DNA from: DALYJJ01 sp031969915
GTDB lineage: Bacteria; Acidobacteriota; Terriglobia; Bryobacterales; Bryobacteraceae
NCBI GenBank assembly: GCA_031969915.1
Contig: DALYJJ010000019.1
Coordinates: 1 to 64,000, forward strand
DNA: 64,000 bases
Direction: 5' to 3'
The position numbers were made by a program, and so were the translations under genes. The notes below the pieces were generated by a model that ran no database searches, was not told the DNA's origin, and saw only the letters and a program-made list of their open reading frames with translations. Shown here one piece after another: positions 9,405 through 17,238 of this stretch. How positions within the stretch are numbered: the stretch's first letter is position 1; the number at the start of each line of letters is the position of its first letter.

Positions 9405-9740
9405 GTGGACACGTCGGTCGTCGTTGCGGGAATCGCGGCGCTTAGAGAACGGCCGGCGATCTCCCCGAGCGCCAAGTTCCTCCGGGAGTGGCTTGACCAC
9501 AACGGCTTCAAGTGGCTGGTGACGGAAGAGATCCTTGCGGAATACAAAGCGGTTTTGTCGCGGCTGAACGTTCGCAGGAGCGTCGTCGGGGCGCTCATCA
9601 ACCTATTGCGAGAAGAAGCGGGCCAAGGTGATCGGTCCAGGCGATCCGCTGCCAACGACTGCGCGCCGTCGAGCGGGGTAGAGTATTCCGAAAGCAGCCA
9701 GCCGCCGAACCAAGGGGTGCATCACGATGAAGGCACGTAG
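9405..9740 (+). pseudogene. Truncated PIN-domain toxin (frameshifted)
   Basis: From the GTG at 9405 the frame reads as the first half of a COG1569-type PIN toxin: DTSVVVAG with the first acidic residue, WLVTEEILAEYKAVL with the second, then INLLREEA. After about residue 70 the similarity stops and the frame runs into low-complexity sequence. The neighbouring frame resumes a family-like stretch (KVIGPGDPLPT) after INLLREEA but then stops. The C-terminal acidic residues needed for metal binding are absent, so the nuclease is probably inactive. A TTG at 9372 is an alternative start that would overlap the antitoxin. Confidence 0.6.
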
Positions 9741-9879
9741 CTCGAGCGCGGCCCGCGCCGCCCGGGTCCGCCGACGCCGCCTCCGACTTTTCCCCGCTCC
9801 GCCGCGTCTCTTCTCCTTGGAGCAGATCGACGAAATCCGGAAGCCGAGCACGCGCCGCGGGGGAGCCCTGAACCCGTGA
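9727..9879 (+). CDS. Small Arg-rich ORF coupled to gspF
   Basis: A 50-residue frame (ATG at 9727) whose TGA overlaps the GTG of gspF (GTGA). It is very Arg-rich at first and then contains LFSLEQIDEIRK. It shares no recognisable similarity with GspE, the usual gene in this place. It might be a coupling leader peptide, a remnant or chance. Confidence 0.3.
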   Translation: MKARSSSAARAARVRRRRLRLFPAPPRLFSLEQIDEIRKPSTRRGGALNP

Positions 9880-11084
9880 CCACGTTCTACTTCAAAGCCG
9901 TGGCCTCGGACGGCAAAATGCGCACCGGCACACTTTCCGCCGAAACGGAGAAGTTCGTCGCTGCCGAACTGCGCAAGCAGGGGCTCACGCCCGTGTACGT
10001 CGGCCTGGAACAGAAGAAGGGCCTCGAGCTGAAGCTGCCCTCTTTCGGCGGCGCGCGCCGCAAGGATGTGCTCTTCTTTACGCAAGAGCTCTCCACGCTC
10101 CTCAACGCCGGCGTGCCGCTCGATCGCGCGATCAGCATCACCAGCGAACTCACCGAACGGCCCCATTTCCGCTCCGTCGTGCTCGACGTCCTCCGCATCG
10201 TCAAGGGCGGCAAATCGCTCGGCGACAGCCTCGCCTCCCACCCCGAGTACTTCACTGAGATCTACGTCAACATGGTCCGCGCGGGCGAGGCCAGCGGCTC
10301 GCTCGCGGTAATCTTCGACCGGCTCGCCGAGTTCGAACGCACCCGCGACGACCTGCGCAACTACATCGTCTCCTCGATGGTCTATCCTACGCTGCTGGCC
10401 CTCGTCGGCATGGGCTCCATCTTCGTGCTCCTCAACTTCGTCGTGCCGCGCTTCGCCACCGTCTTCGAGGACTCGCGCATGGCCATGCCGCTTCCCACCC
10501 GGATCCTGCTCGAAGTCAGCCGTGTCGTGCGCGCCTACTCGCTGCCCGCCTTCGGCCTCCTGGCCGGCGGACTCGTGGTGTTCCGCGCCTATGTGCAGAC
10601 CGTCGCCGGCCGCCTCTGGTGGGATACCTTCCGGCTCCGGATTCCGCTGCTCGGCATCGCCCTGCGCAAGGCCGAAACCGCCCGCTTCGCCCGGGCCATG
10701 GCCACGCTTGTCTCGAACGGCGTGCCGCTCGTGCAGGCCATCAACATCGCCCGCGCGATTCTCAATAACCGACGCATCTCCGGCTCGCTTGAAATCGTCT
10801 CCCAGGGCGTCAAGCGCGGCGAAGGCATTGCCGCGCCCGTGCGCCGCGCGGGCGAGTTCCCGCCCCTGGCCGCGCACCTGCTCAGCGTCGGCGAAGAGAC
10901 CGGCCGCCTGGACCAGATGTTCACGCGCATGGCGGATATCTACGAATCCGAAACACGCGACTCCATCAAACGCTTCACTTCGCTCTTCGAGCCGCTCATC
11001 ATCCTGGTGATGGGCGTCATCGTGGGCGTGCTCATCCTCTCCATGCTGCTGGCCATCACCAGCATCAACGACGTGGCAGTGTAA
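9876..11084 (+). CDS. gspF: Type II secretion inner-membrane protein GspF
   Basis: A 402-residue polytopic platform protein of the type II secretion system. It has the two repeated T2SSF domains: residues 70-195 (FFTQELSTLLNAGVPLDRAI) and 270-395 (FARAMATLVSNGVPLVQAI). Each is followed by a membrane segment (about 170-195 and 370-395), with a third at about 220-240. GspF couples the cytoplasmic ATPase GspE to pseudopilus growth. It opens the operon here; the usual gspE partner is not upstream. GTG start. Confidence 0.95.
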   Translation: MTTFYFKAVASDGKMRTGTLSAETEKFVAAELRKQGLTPVYVGLEQKKGLELKLPSFGGARRKDVLFFTQELSTLLNAGVPLDRAISITSELTERPHFRSVVLDVLRIVKGGKSLGDSLASHPEYFTEIYVNMVRAGEASGSLAVIFDRLAEFERTRDDLRNYIVSSMVYPTLLALVGMGSIFVLLNFVVPRFATVFEDSRMAMPLPTRILLEVSRVVRAYSLPAFGLLAGGLVVFRAYVQTVAGRLWWDTFRLRIPLLGIALRKAETARFARAMATLVSNGVPLVQAINIARAILNNRRISGSLEIVSQGVKRGEGIAAPVRRAGEFPPLAAHLLSVGEETGRLDQMFTRMADIYESETRDSIKRFTSLFEPLIILVMGVIVGVLILSMLLAITSINDVAV

Positions 11085-11090
11085 AAGGAC

Positions 11091-11540
11091 ATGACACAGG
11101 AAATCCCTCTCCGCCGACGGAACCGCCGCCCTCAACAGGCCGGCATTACCCTCATCGAGATGCTGGTGGTGGTGACCATCATCGCGCTCTTCGCCGCGCT
11201 CGTCGTTCCCAACATGCTGAAGAAGACCGATGCCGCGCGCGCCACCGCCGCACGCACCCAGATCAACGGCTTCATGACCGCTATCGGCGCCTACAAGCTC
11301 GACACGGGCCTGTTCCCCACCACCGAACAGGGCCTCCAGGCCCTGCGCGTGAAGCCCGCGAACGTGAATAACTGGGCCGGGCCGTATCTGCCCAAGGAGG
11401 TGCCCAACGATCCCTGGGGCAGGCCGTACCTCTACAAGTTCCCGGGCGACAACGGCGACGAACCGGACATCGTCAGCTACGCCGCCGACGGCCAGCCCGG
11501 CGGCACGGGCATCAACGAAGACATCGTGAGTTGGAAGTAG
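11091..11540 (+). CDS. gspG: Major pseudopilin GspG
   Basis: A 149-residue type II secretion major pseudopilin. The prepilin peptidase site is G|ITLIEMLVVV with Glu at +5, followed by a hydrophobic helix. The globular part has the GspG-specific pattern (YKLDTGLFPTTEQGLQAL, then YLPKEVPNDPWGRPY and a C-terminal calcium-loop-like DGQPGGTG). The leader is 16 residues and rich in Arg. It polymerises into the pseudopilus that pushes substrates through the secretin. Six bases separate it from gspF. Confidence 0.96.
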   Translation: MTQEIPLRRRNRRPQQAGITLIEMLVVVTIIALFAALVVPNMLKKTDAARATAARTQINGFMTAIGAYKLDTGLFPTTEQGLQALRVKPANVNNWAGPYLPKEVPNDPWGRPYLYKFPGDNGDEPDIVSYAADGQPGGTGINEDIVSWK

Positions 11541-11541
11541 C

Positions 11542-12006
11542 ATGCCGCGCGCGCCTCAGTCGGGCATCACGCTCATTGAGATGCTCGTCGTGGTGACGCT
11601 CGTCGGGCTGCTGGCCGGGATCAGCTATCCGAGCGTCGCCGCGGGCCTCGATACGCTGCGCCTCACACAGGCCTGCGACACGGCGGCCTCCCTGTTGAAC
11701 GGCGCCCTCAACCGGGCCGAACGGCGGCAGGAGGCGGTGGAGATCGAAATCGCGCGCCAGGCCCGCACCATCACCCTGCGCGGAGCGCTGCCCGGCTTTC
11801 AGCGCGCGTTCACTCTGCCCGGCGGCGTCGCCATCGACCGGGTGCTGCCCGCCGCCGGAGACGGCGAGGAGGACGTGCGCCGCTTCCTCGTCTACCCGAA
11901 CGGCAGCGTCCCGCGCATCGCCATCGAGTTCTCCAACACACGCGGCGCGAAGCGGCGCTTGCGCCTCGATCCCATCACCGGCGTTCCGCACGTGGAGCGC
12001 ATGTGA
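11542..12006 (+). CDS. gspH: Minor pseudopilin GspH
   Basis: A 154-residue pseudopilin with cleavage site G|ITLIEMLVVVTLV and a C-terminal GspH-like beta domain (LARKs are absent, but the RFLVYPNGS strand region is typical). GspH is a minor subunit near the pseudopilus tip. It starts one base after the gspG stop, and its own TGA overlaps the GTG of gspI. Confidence 0.85.
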   Translation: MPRAPQSGITLIEMLVVVTLVGLLAGISYPSVAAGLDTLRLTQACDTAASLLNGALNRAERRQEAVEIEIARQARTITLRGALPGFQRAFTLPGGVAIDRVLPAAGDGEEDVRRFLVYPNGSVPRIAIEFSNTRGAKRRLRLDPITGVPHVERM

Positions 12007-12443
12007 CCCGCCGGGGCTTCACGCTGCTCGAGGTGCTGGTGGCCACCCTCATCATGGCCATCGCCATCACCGCGCTCCTCAGTAACCTCTCCACGTCGCT
12101 CCGCAACGCCGGCCGCCTCACCGATGTCGACCGCGCCTCCCTGCTCGCGCGCCGCAAGATGGACGAACTGCTGGTGACCGCCCGGCTGCCGCGCGGCATG
12201 GAGTTCGGCGGCGCGCTGGAGCCCGGACACGGCATCGCCGGCGCCTGGCGTGCCCGCGTCACTCCCTTCGAAGCCCCGCCCAACGTGATGCCCGGCATGT
12301 CCGTCCTCGACCGCATCGAGCTCCAGATCCTCTGGAAGTCCGGCGGCCGCGATCGATCCTTCAACCTCGAAGCCTTCCGCCGCACCAAGCTCACCGAGCT
12401 CGACCTGGGCATGGCCGCGCCGCCGCCCGGAGGCGCGCCATGA
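12003..12443 (+). CDS. gspI: Minor pseudopilin GspI
   Basis: A 146-residue pseudopilin with a very short leader (MTRRG|FTLLEVLVATLIMA) and Glu at +5. The segment LARRKMDELLVTARLP matches the GspI/PilV-like conserved helix. GspI nucleates the tip complex with GspJ and GspK. It overlaps gspH by four bases and gspJ by four bases, which indicates translational coupling. Confidence 0.88.
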   Translation: MTRRGFTLLEVLVATLIMAIAITALLSNLSTSLRNAGRLTDVDRASLLARRKMDELLVTARLPRGMEFGGALEPGHGIAGAWRARVTPFEAPPNVMPGMSVLDRIELQILWKSGGRDRSFNLEAFRRTKLTELDLGMAAPPPGGAP

Positions 12444-13177
12444 AGCCCCGCGCGCAACGCGGCGTCACGCTCATCGAACTGCTCATCGCGGTCACGCTCG
12501 TGAGCCTGCTCTCCGCCGCGGGACTGATTGCCATTCGCGTCGGCCTCAACGCCATGGAGAAGGCCAATAGCGCCGCCATCCGCAACCGCCGGGCCATCGG
12601 CGCGCAGCGGGCGCTCGAACAGCAGCTCGCCGGCTTCATGCCCGTGCGCGCCCGGTGCGTCCCGCAGAACCCCGGCGCGCCGGGCGGCTTCGTGCGCTTC
12701 TTCCAAGGCGAAGCGGGGCTGATGCGCTTCGTCTCCAGCTACTCGCTCGAAGAAGCGGGCCGCGGGGCGCCGCGCATCCTCGAGTTTCTGGTCATCCCCG
12801 GCGACCAGGGCCAGGGCGTGCGCCTGGTGGTCAACGAGTATCCCTACACCGGCCCCGAGACGTCCACTCCCTTCTGCCTCGGCCTCGGCCCGGACCCGGA
12901 GACGGGTCTTTTTCTGCCGCGCTGGATCCCGGCGCAGCCCGGCGCTCAGTCGTTCGTCCTCGCCGACCGCCTCGCCTCCGCTCGCATCTCTTACCAGGAG
13001 CCCATCCAGTTCCCGCCCTTCGAACGCTGGCTTCCCCGCTGGTCGCGCACCGAGTGGCCCACCGCCGTGCGCATCGATCTTACGCCGCTCCAGCCCGACT
13101 CCTCCCGCCTGTTGCCCCTGACCATCGCCATGCCGCTCCGCGCGCAGCGCGACCCGGAGGCTGTCTATGTCGAATAG
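12440..13177 (+). CDS. gspJ: Minor pseudopilin GspJ
   Basis: A 245-residue pseudopilin with leader MKPRAQRG|VTLIELLIAVTLV. The large globular domain has the size and layout of GspJ. It would form the tip trimer with GspI and GspK. Its end overlaps gspK by 11 bases. Confidence 0.85.
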   Translation: MKPRAQRGVTLIELLIAVTLVSLLSAAGLIAIRVGLNAMEKANSAAIRNRRAIGAQRALEQQLAGFMPVRARCVPQNPGAPGGFVRFFQGEAGLMRFVSSYSLEEAGRGAPRILEFLVIPGDQGQGVRLVVNEYPYTGPETSTPFCLGLGPDPETGLFLPRWIPAQPGAQSFVLADRLASARISYQEPIQFPPFERWLPRWSRTEWPTAVRIDLTPLQPDSSRLLPLTIAMPLRAQRDPEAVYVE

Positions 13178-14156
13178 ACGCCGGGGCGGGGCGCTGCTCG
13201 CCGTCCTCTGGCTATCCGCCGCACTGACGGCCGTCGCCTTCGCCGTCGCCGCCACGGTGCGCGGCGAAACCGAACGCGCCGCCACCGCCGCCGACGGAGT
13301 CCGCTCCTACTACCTCGCCACCGGCGCATTGGACCGCGCCATCCTCTACTTCCTCTGGAGCGGCATCCAGAATCCCGACGGCTCGCCCCGCTACTACGTG
13401 CCCGGCGTCCCCCGTTATCGCTTCTCGTTTCCCACGGGCGAAGCGATCGTCGAGATCATTCCCGAAACCGGGAAGCTGAACATCAACGGCGCGCAGCCCG
13501 CTGAACTGCTGCGCCTGCTCCTCGCCCTGGGCGCCGAACCGGCGCGCGCCGGCGTGATCGTTCAGGCGATCCTGGACTGGCGAACGCCCACGCTTGCGCT
13601 CACCGCCTTTGACGCCCACTATTTGTCGCTCACTCCGTCTTTTCGCGCCCGCCACGCGTCCTTGGAAGAGATCGAAGAACTTCTGTTGGTGCGCGGGATG
13701 ACACCGGACTTGTTTCATGGCAGCTATGGGCGCGACGCCGAAGGGCGGCTGATCCCGCGCCCCGGCTTGCGCGATTGCCTCACCGTGTACGGCGCCGGCC
13801 TGGGCCTGCTCGACATCAATACCGCCGAGCCCGCTGTGATGGCCGCGGTGGGCATCCCGCCCGACGCCATCGCGATGATCATGACCCGCCGGCTGGCCGG
13901 CCCGATTCTCCCCCAGGAGGCCGCTGCGCTCGCCCGCATGGGCCCCGCGATGCAGCGCCTGTCCGTCGTCACCTACCCGCTCGCCACGCTGCGCGCTACG
14001 GCGCGCCTACGGTTGCCCGGCGGCCAACTCTCCGACCTGCGCCGCACCGTCGCCGCCACGGTCAAGCTTGCGGGCAAGGGCGCCGGGAACGGACCCACGA
14101 TCCTGCGCTGGTACGACTCCGCCACCCCCGGCCCCGAGGTCGTCGCATGGCCATAA
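13167..14156 (+). CDS. gspK: Tip pseudopilin GspK
   Basis: A 329-residue GspK, the large tip pseudopilin. The processing site region is RRRG|GALLAVLWLSAAL; the +5 residue is not Glu, as is known for GspK. The body has the GspK signatures KLNINGAQPAELLRLL, ILDWRTPT and LDINTAEPAVMAA (helix-hairpin-helix-like T2SSK domain). It caps the pseudopilus with GspI and GspJ. It overlaps gspL by ten bases. Confidence 0.93.
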   Translation: MSNRRRGGALLAVLWLSAALTAVAFAVAATVRGETERAATAADGVRSYYLATGALDRAILYFLWSGIQNPDGSPRYYVPGVPRYRFSFPTGEAIVEIIPETGKLNINGAQPAELLRLLLALGAEPARAGVIVQAILDWRTPTLALTAFDAHYLSLTPSFRARHASLEEIEELLLVRGMTPDLFHGSYGRDAEGRLIPRPGLRDCLTVYGAGLGLLDINTAEPAVMAAVGIPPDAIAMIMTRRLAGPILPQEAAALARMGPAMQRLSVVTYPLATLRATARLRLPGGQLSDLRRTVAATVKLAGKGAGNGPTILRWYDSATPGPEVVAWP

Positions 14157-15451
14157 ACCTCGATCCGTCGCTCCGCAAGTGGCTCTCCGTTGGCTCCGGC
14201 ATTGGCATCGAAATCGGTCTCCGCGATCTGCGCGTGACCTTGGTTCGCGTCCGTCCCTCCGGGGTGCGCCTGCTCGCCCAAACCACGATCGAAAACTACC
14301 GCCAGCGTCCCGCCGCGGAATGGGGCGCCGGCTACAACGCGTTTCTGCGCAAGCACGGCGTCGCGCACCTGGCGGCCACGGTGTTGCTGCCCCGCAACGA
14401 AGTGATCATCCGCCTCGCCCCCTTCCCCGGCGTCTCGGACAAGGACTTGCCCGCCGCCCTTCGCTATCAGGCCGACTCGTTTCACCCCTTCCCGGAGGAC
14501 GAGGCTGTCTACGACTGGTCCCGGCTCGGCCGCACCGCGATGGTGCTCATCGGCATCGCGCGCCGCGAGATCGTCGAGCGCCACGCCGGCCTGTTCAATG
14601 AAGCGGGCGTGCGCGTTGCGCAGATCACCGTCTCCGCCGCGGCGCTCTACGCCGGCGTGCGGCTGCTCAGGACGCCGCCCGACGCGGGGCTGCTCACGGC
14701 GATGCCGCTCGAAACGGGCGAGGTCGAGGTGTACGGAGAATCGAACGAGCGCACCCTCTTCTCCGCCACCTTCGACCTTCCCCCCGAGCGCGCGGCGGCG
14801 CTCTCCGCCGCTGAACTTCGAATCCACTCTGAAGCCGCCCAGGATCCCCTTGCGCTCCTCCCCGCCGCCCAGGGCGAGACCGTGCAGTCGCCCCTGTCGT
14901 ATGCCGCGGCGCTGGTCTCGGCCTGTCCGCGCCTCGCGCTCGGCGTCAACCTGCTGCCGCCGGAGCGCCGCGTGGCCAACTCGCGGCTGATGCTGGTTCC
15001 CACGGCCGCCCTCGCCTGTCTGCTGCTTCTCATGGTCGCCGCGCTCGGGATTCAGGGGGCTTGGGAAGACCGCCGTTACCTTCAGGCGATCGGGACGGAG
15101 ATCGCGCAACTGGAGCCGCGCGTGCGCCAGGCCGCTTCGCTCGACCAGTCCGTCGAAAGAACACGGAACCGCACCCGCCAGCTCGATCAGTTCCGCCGCC
15201 GCTCCTCCGAGGACATGGAAGTGCTCAAAGAGGCGACGAAGCTTCTGCCGCCGCCCGCCTGGCTGAGCAGCCTGGAAGTGACGCGCACCGGCGTGCTCTT
15301 CGCGGGCGAAGCCGAACAGGCCGCGGGTCTGCTCAAGACGTTCGACGAATCGCCGCTCTTCACGAACTCCGATTTCGCGCTCGGGATTGTGCGCGTCGGC
15401 GCGATGGAAGCGTTTCGCATCCGCTCGCAGCGGGAGGCCCCGAAGCCATGA
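14147..15451 (+). CDS. gspL: GspL-type (PilM/PilN-like) assembly protein
   Basis: A 434-residue protein whose first 260 residues look like the actin-like cytoplasmic domain of GspL/PilM (IEIGLRDLRVTLVRV, LRYQADSFHPFPEDEAVYDW). One membrane segment follows at about 280-305 (PTAALACLLLLMVAALG), then a periplasmic coiled-coil and ferredoxin-like PilN domain. GspL recruits the ATPase GspE and GspM to the inner membrane. A longer open frame starting at 13775 is only a shadow over gspK; the ATG at 14147 gives the conserved N-terminus. TGA overlaps the gspM ATG. Confidence 0.85.
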   Translation: MAINLDPSLRKWLSVGSGIGIEIGLRDLRVTLVRVRPSGVRLLAQTTIENYRQRPAAEWGAGYNAFLRKHGVAHLAATVLLPRNEVIIRLAPFPGVSDKDLPAALRYQADSFHPFPEDEAVYDWSRLGRTAMVLIGIARREIVERHAGLFNEAGVRVAQITVSAAALYAGVRLLRTPPDAGLLTAMPLETGEVEVYGESNERTLFSATFDLPPERAAALSAAELRIHSEAAQDPLALLPAAQGETVQSPLSYAAALVSACPRLALGVNLLPPERRVANSRLMLVPTAALACLLLLMVAALGIQGAWEDRRYLQAIGTEIAQLEPRVRQAASLDQSVERTRNRTRQLDQFRRRSSEDMEVLKEATKLLPPPAWLSSLEVTRTGVLFAGEAEQAAGLLKTFDESPLFTNSDFALGIVRVGAMEAFRIRSQREAPKP

Positions 15452-16038
15452 GCTTCTACGAGCAGAACAAGCGCGCGATCCTGCTCCTGCCCGTGTTGCT
15501 GCTGCTCGCGGTTCTCGTGTTCCGGAATCAGGAATCCGGGGAGACCGAGACGGTGGCCGCGGACACCACCGATGTCTTCTCCGCCGAGCGCCGTTTGCAG
15601 CGCCTGCGCCGGCAGGCGGCCGGGATTCCGGCCAAGCGCGAAACGCTCAAGCAGGCGCAGGCCGAACTTGCGCTGCGCGAGAAGGGGCTCATCAAGGCCG
15701 ATACCGCTATGCAGGCACAGGCGCAGGTCCTGCAGGTGGTCCGGCGCATCGCCCGCGCGCAGGCGCCGCCGGTTGAGATCAAGAACGTCGAACTCGCCCA
15801 GCCGCGGCCGCTCGGCGACGACTACGGCGAAGTCAGCGTGTCGGTGGCGATGGAGTGCCGCATCGACCAGGTGATCAACCTGCTCGCCGCGCTCACCGAG
15901 CAGCCGGAGTTGATCGCCACCAACGATCTCCGTCTCGGCTCGGTGACGGGCAAGGAGAAGACCTTGCCCGTCCGCCTCACCGTCAGCGGCGTAGTGGAGC
16001 GCAAGCTGATTCCGGAGAAGCGAGGGCCGTCGTTTTGA
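15448..16038 (+). CDS. gspM: GspM/PilO-like protein
   Basis: A 196-residue bitopic inner-membrane protein. It has a short cytoplasmic end, a membrane helix at 9-26 (AILLLPVLLLLAVLVF), a coiled-coil at 45-110 and a C-terminal ferredoxin-like domain. Size, topology and position after gspL identify it as the GspM/PilO partner that stabilises GspL. Its TGA overlaps the TTG of the next gene. Confidence 0.75.
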   Translation: MSFYEQNKRAILLLPVLLLLAVLVFRNQESGETETVAADTTDVFSAERRLQRLRRQAAGIPAKRETLKQAQAELALREKGLIKADTAMQAQAQVLQVVRRIARAQAPPVEIKNVELAQPRPLGDDYGEVSVSVAMECRIDQVINLLAALTEQPELIATNDLRLGSVTGKEKTLPVRLTVSGVVERKLIPEKRGPSF

Positions 16039-16781
16039 AACAGCGGCTGATGCTCGTGAACATCCTGCTGATGGCCCTCATCGGCCTCTCCACCTGGCGC
16101 CTGCGCCAGAACTGGCTCGACGCCCGCGAGCGCGAGCAACTGATGTTCGGCCGCGCGGCGAACCCCACCGCCGTTACCCCCCTACCGCCCTATCCGCCCG
16201 CCCCGCCGCTTTCACCGGGCGCATATCTGGAGGTGGCTCAGAAGATGTTGTTCAGCCGCGACCGCAACGACGTGGTCGTGATCGAGCCGCCGCCCGTGAA
16301 GCCCATGCCTGCATTACCCGTGTTCTTCGGCGCCATGGACCTGGGCCGCGGTCCCACCGTGATCCTGGCCGAAGCGCCCGGCCAGCCGAATCGCGGGTAC
16401 CGGTTAGGCGACCAGGTCGGCGAGTTCAAGCTGGTGACGATCAGCCGGACCGAAATCGAATTCGAATGGGACGGCAAACCCGTCCGCCGCAAGTTGGAAG
16501 AACTCGCCGCGAAAGCAGGCGAAGCCGGGGCGGCCGGCGGCGGCGTGCCCGCAAACGCTCCGGCGCCCGCCGCGCCGCCGGCGGCCAACACCAACCTCGC
16601 CCCATCGGCGAGCGTCATCGGCGGGACCGTCAAAGCGGCGCCCATGGAGGGCGCCGAAGGCCAGGTGCGGCCCTGTGTGGCGGGCGACACGTCGCCCTCG
16701 GGCACCGTGGCCGACGGCTACCGCAAAATCGTTTCCGAAACCCCGTTCGGCAGAGTCTGCCGCTGGGAGCCGCAACGGTAG
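16035..16781 (+). CDS. GspC-like periplasmic connector
   Basis: A 248-residue protein with an N-terminal membrane helix (residues 6-18) and a Pro-rich linker. It then has a beta domain like the GspC homology region/PilP (FFGAMDLGRGPTVILAEAPG, RGYRLGDQVGEFKLVTI), followed by an Ala/Pro-rich stretch and a Cys-containing tail. GspC links the inner-membrane platform to the secretin. No PDZ domain is visible, so PilP-like is an equally good name. The TTG start overlapping the gspM stop (TTGA) is chosen because the next ATG would remove part of the membrane helix. Confidence 0.65.
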   Translation: MKQRLMLVNILLMALIGLSTWRLRQNWLDAREREQLMFGRAANPTAVTPLPPYPPAPPLSPGAYLEVAQKMLFSRDRNDVVVIEPPPVKPMPALPVFFGAMDLGRGPTVILAEAPGQPNRGYRLGDQVGEFKLVTISRTEIEFEWDGKPVRRKLEELAAKAGEAGAAGGGVPANAPAPAAPPAANTNLAPSASVIGGTVKAAPMEGAEGQVRPCVAGDTSPSGTVADGYRKIVSETPFGRVCRWEPQR

Positions 16782-16797
16782 AAAGAGGTTCTGTTTT

Positions 16798-17235
16798 ATG
16801 AAGCGACTCGTCCTTGTGCTCTTGCCCTTCGCGCTCTGCGCCCAGGCCGGCAAAACCGCGGCGAAACCGGCCGCCCCGGCTACCAAAGCCGCGAAGCCGG
16901 GGAAGGCTATCACCGTGCCCCAGGGCGCGACGCTGGTGGAAACCGGCCTCTGGAAGCACACCGGCAAGGACGGCCTGACCTGGTTCTACCGCCAGAGCCC
17001 GTTCGGCGTGATCAAGGTGGCCGAGAAAGACATGCAGTTCAAGCCCGACCCCGGCGTCACGTCCGCCGCGGCCACCATCCTGGCCGTGGAAGAGGGCGAC
17101 ACCGTCCGGTTCGAGAAGCCCTCGCCGTTCGGCCTGGTCCGCTGGACGAAGAAGAAGACGGAATTGAACGACGTGGAACTGGCAGCGTGGAAGCGCACGC
17201 AGGACGCGGCGGCCAAGACGGGACAGGAGAACTAG
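16798..17235 (+). CDS. Small exported protein within secretion operon
   Basis: A 145-residue protein with signal peptide MKRLVLVLLPFALCAQA and an Ala/Lys linker. An internal duplication follows: TWFYRQSPFGVIKV and VRFEKPSPFGLVRWTKK share the pattern SPFG(V/L)(I/V)(K/R). It is not a recognised Gsp subunit. Its place between gspC and gspD with a 3-base gap to gspD suggests a role at the secretin, such as a pilotin-like or plug partner, but this is a guess. RBS GAAAGAGG lies upstream of ATG 16798. Confidence 0.6.
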   Translation: MKRLVLVLLPFALCAQAGKTAAKPAAPATKAAKPGKAITVPQGATLVETGLWKHTGKDGLTWFYRQSPFGVIKVAEKDMQFKPDPGVTSAAATILAVEEGDTVRFEKPSPFGLVRWTKKKTELNDVELAAWKRTQDAAAKTGQEN

Positions 17236-17238
17236 CCC

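Noticed and set aside
13775..14146. Long upstream extension of gspL
   Set aside because: It lies over gspK and is His/Arg-rich without family similarity; the ATG at 14147 gives the conserved start.
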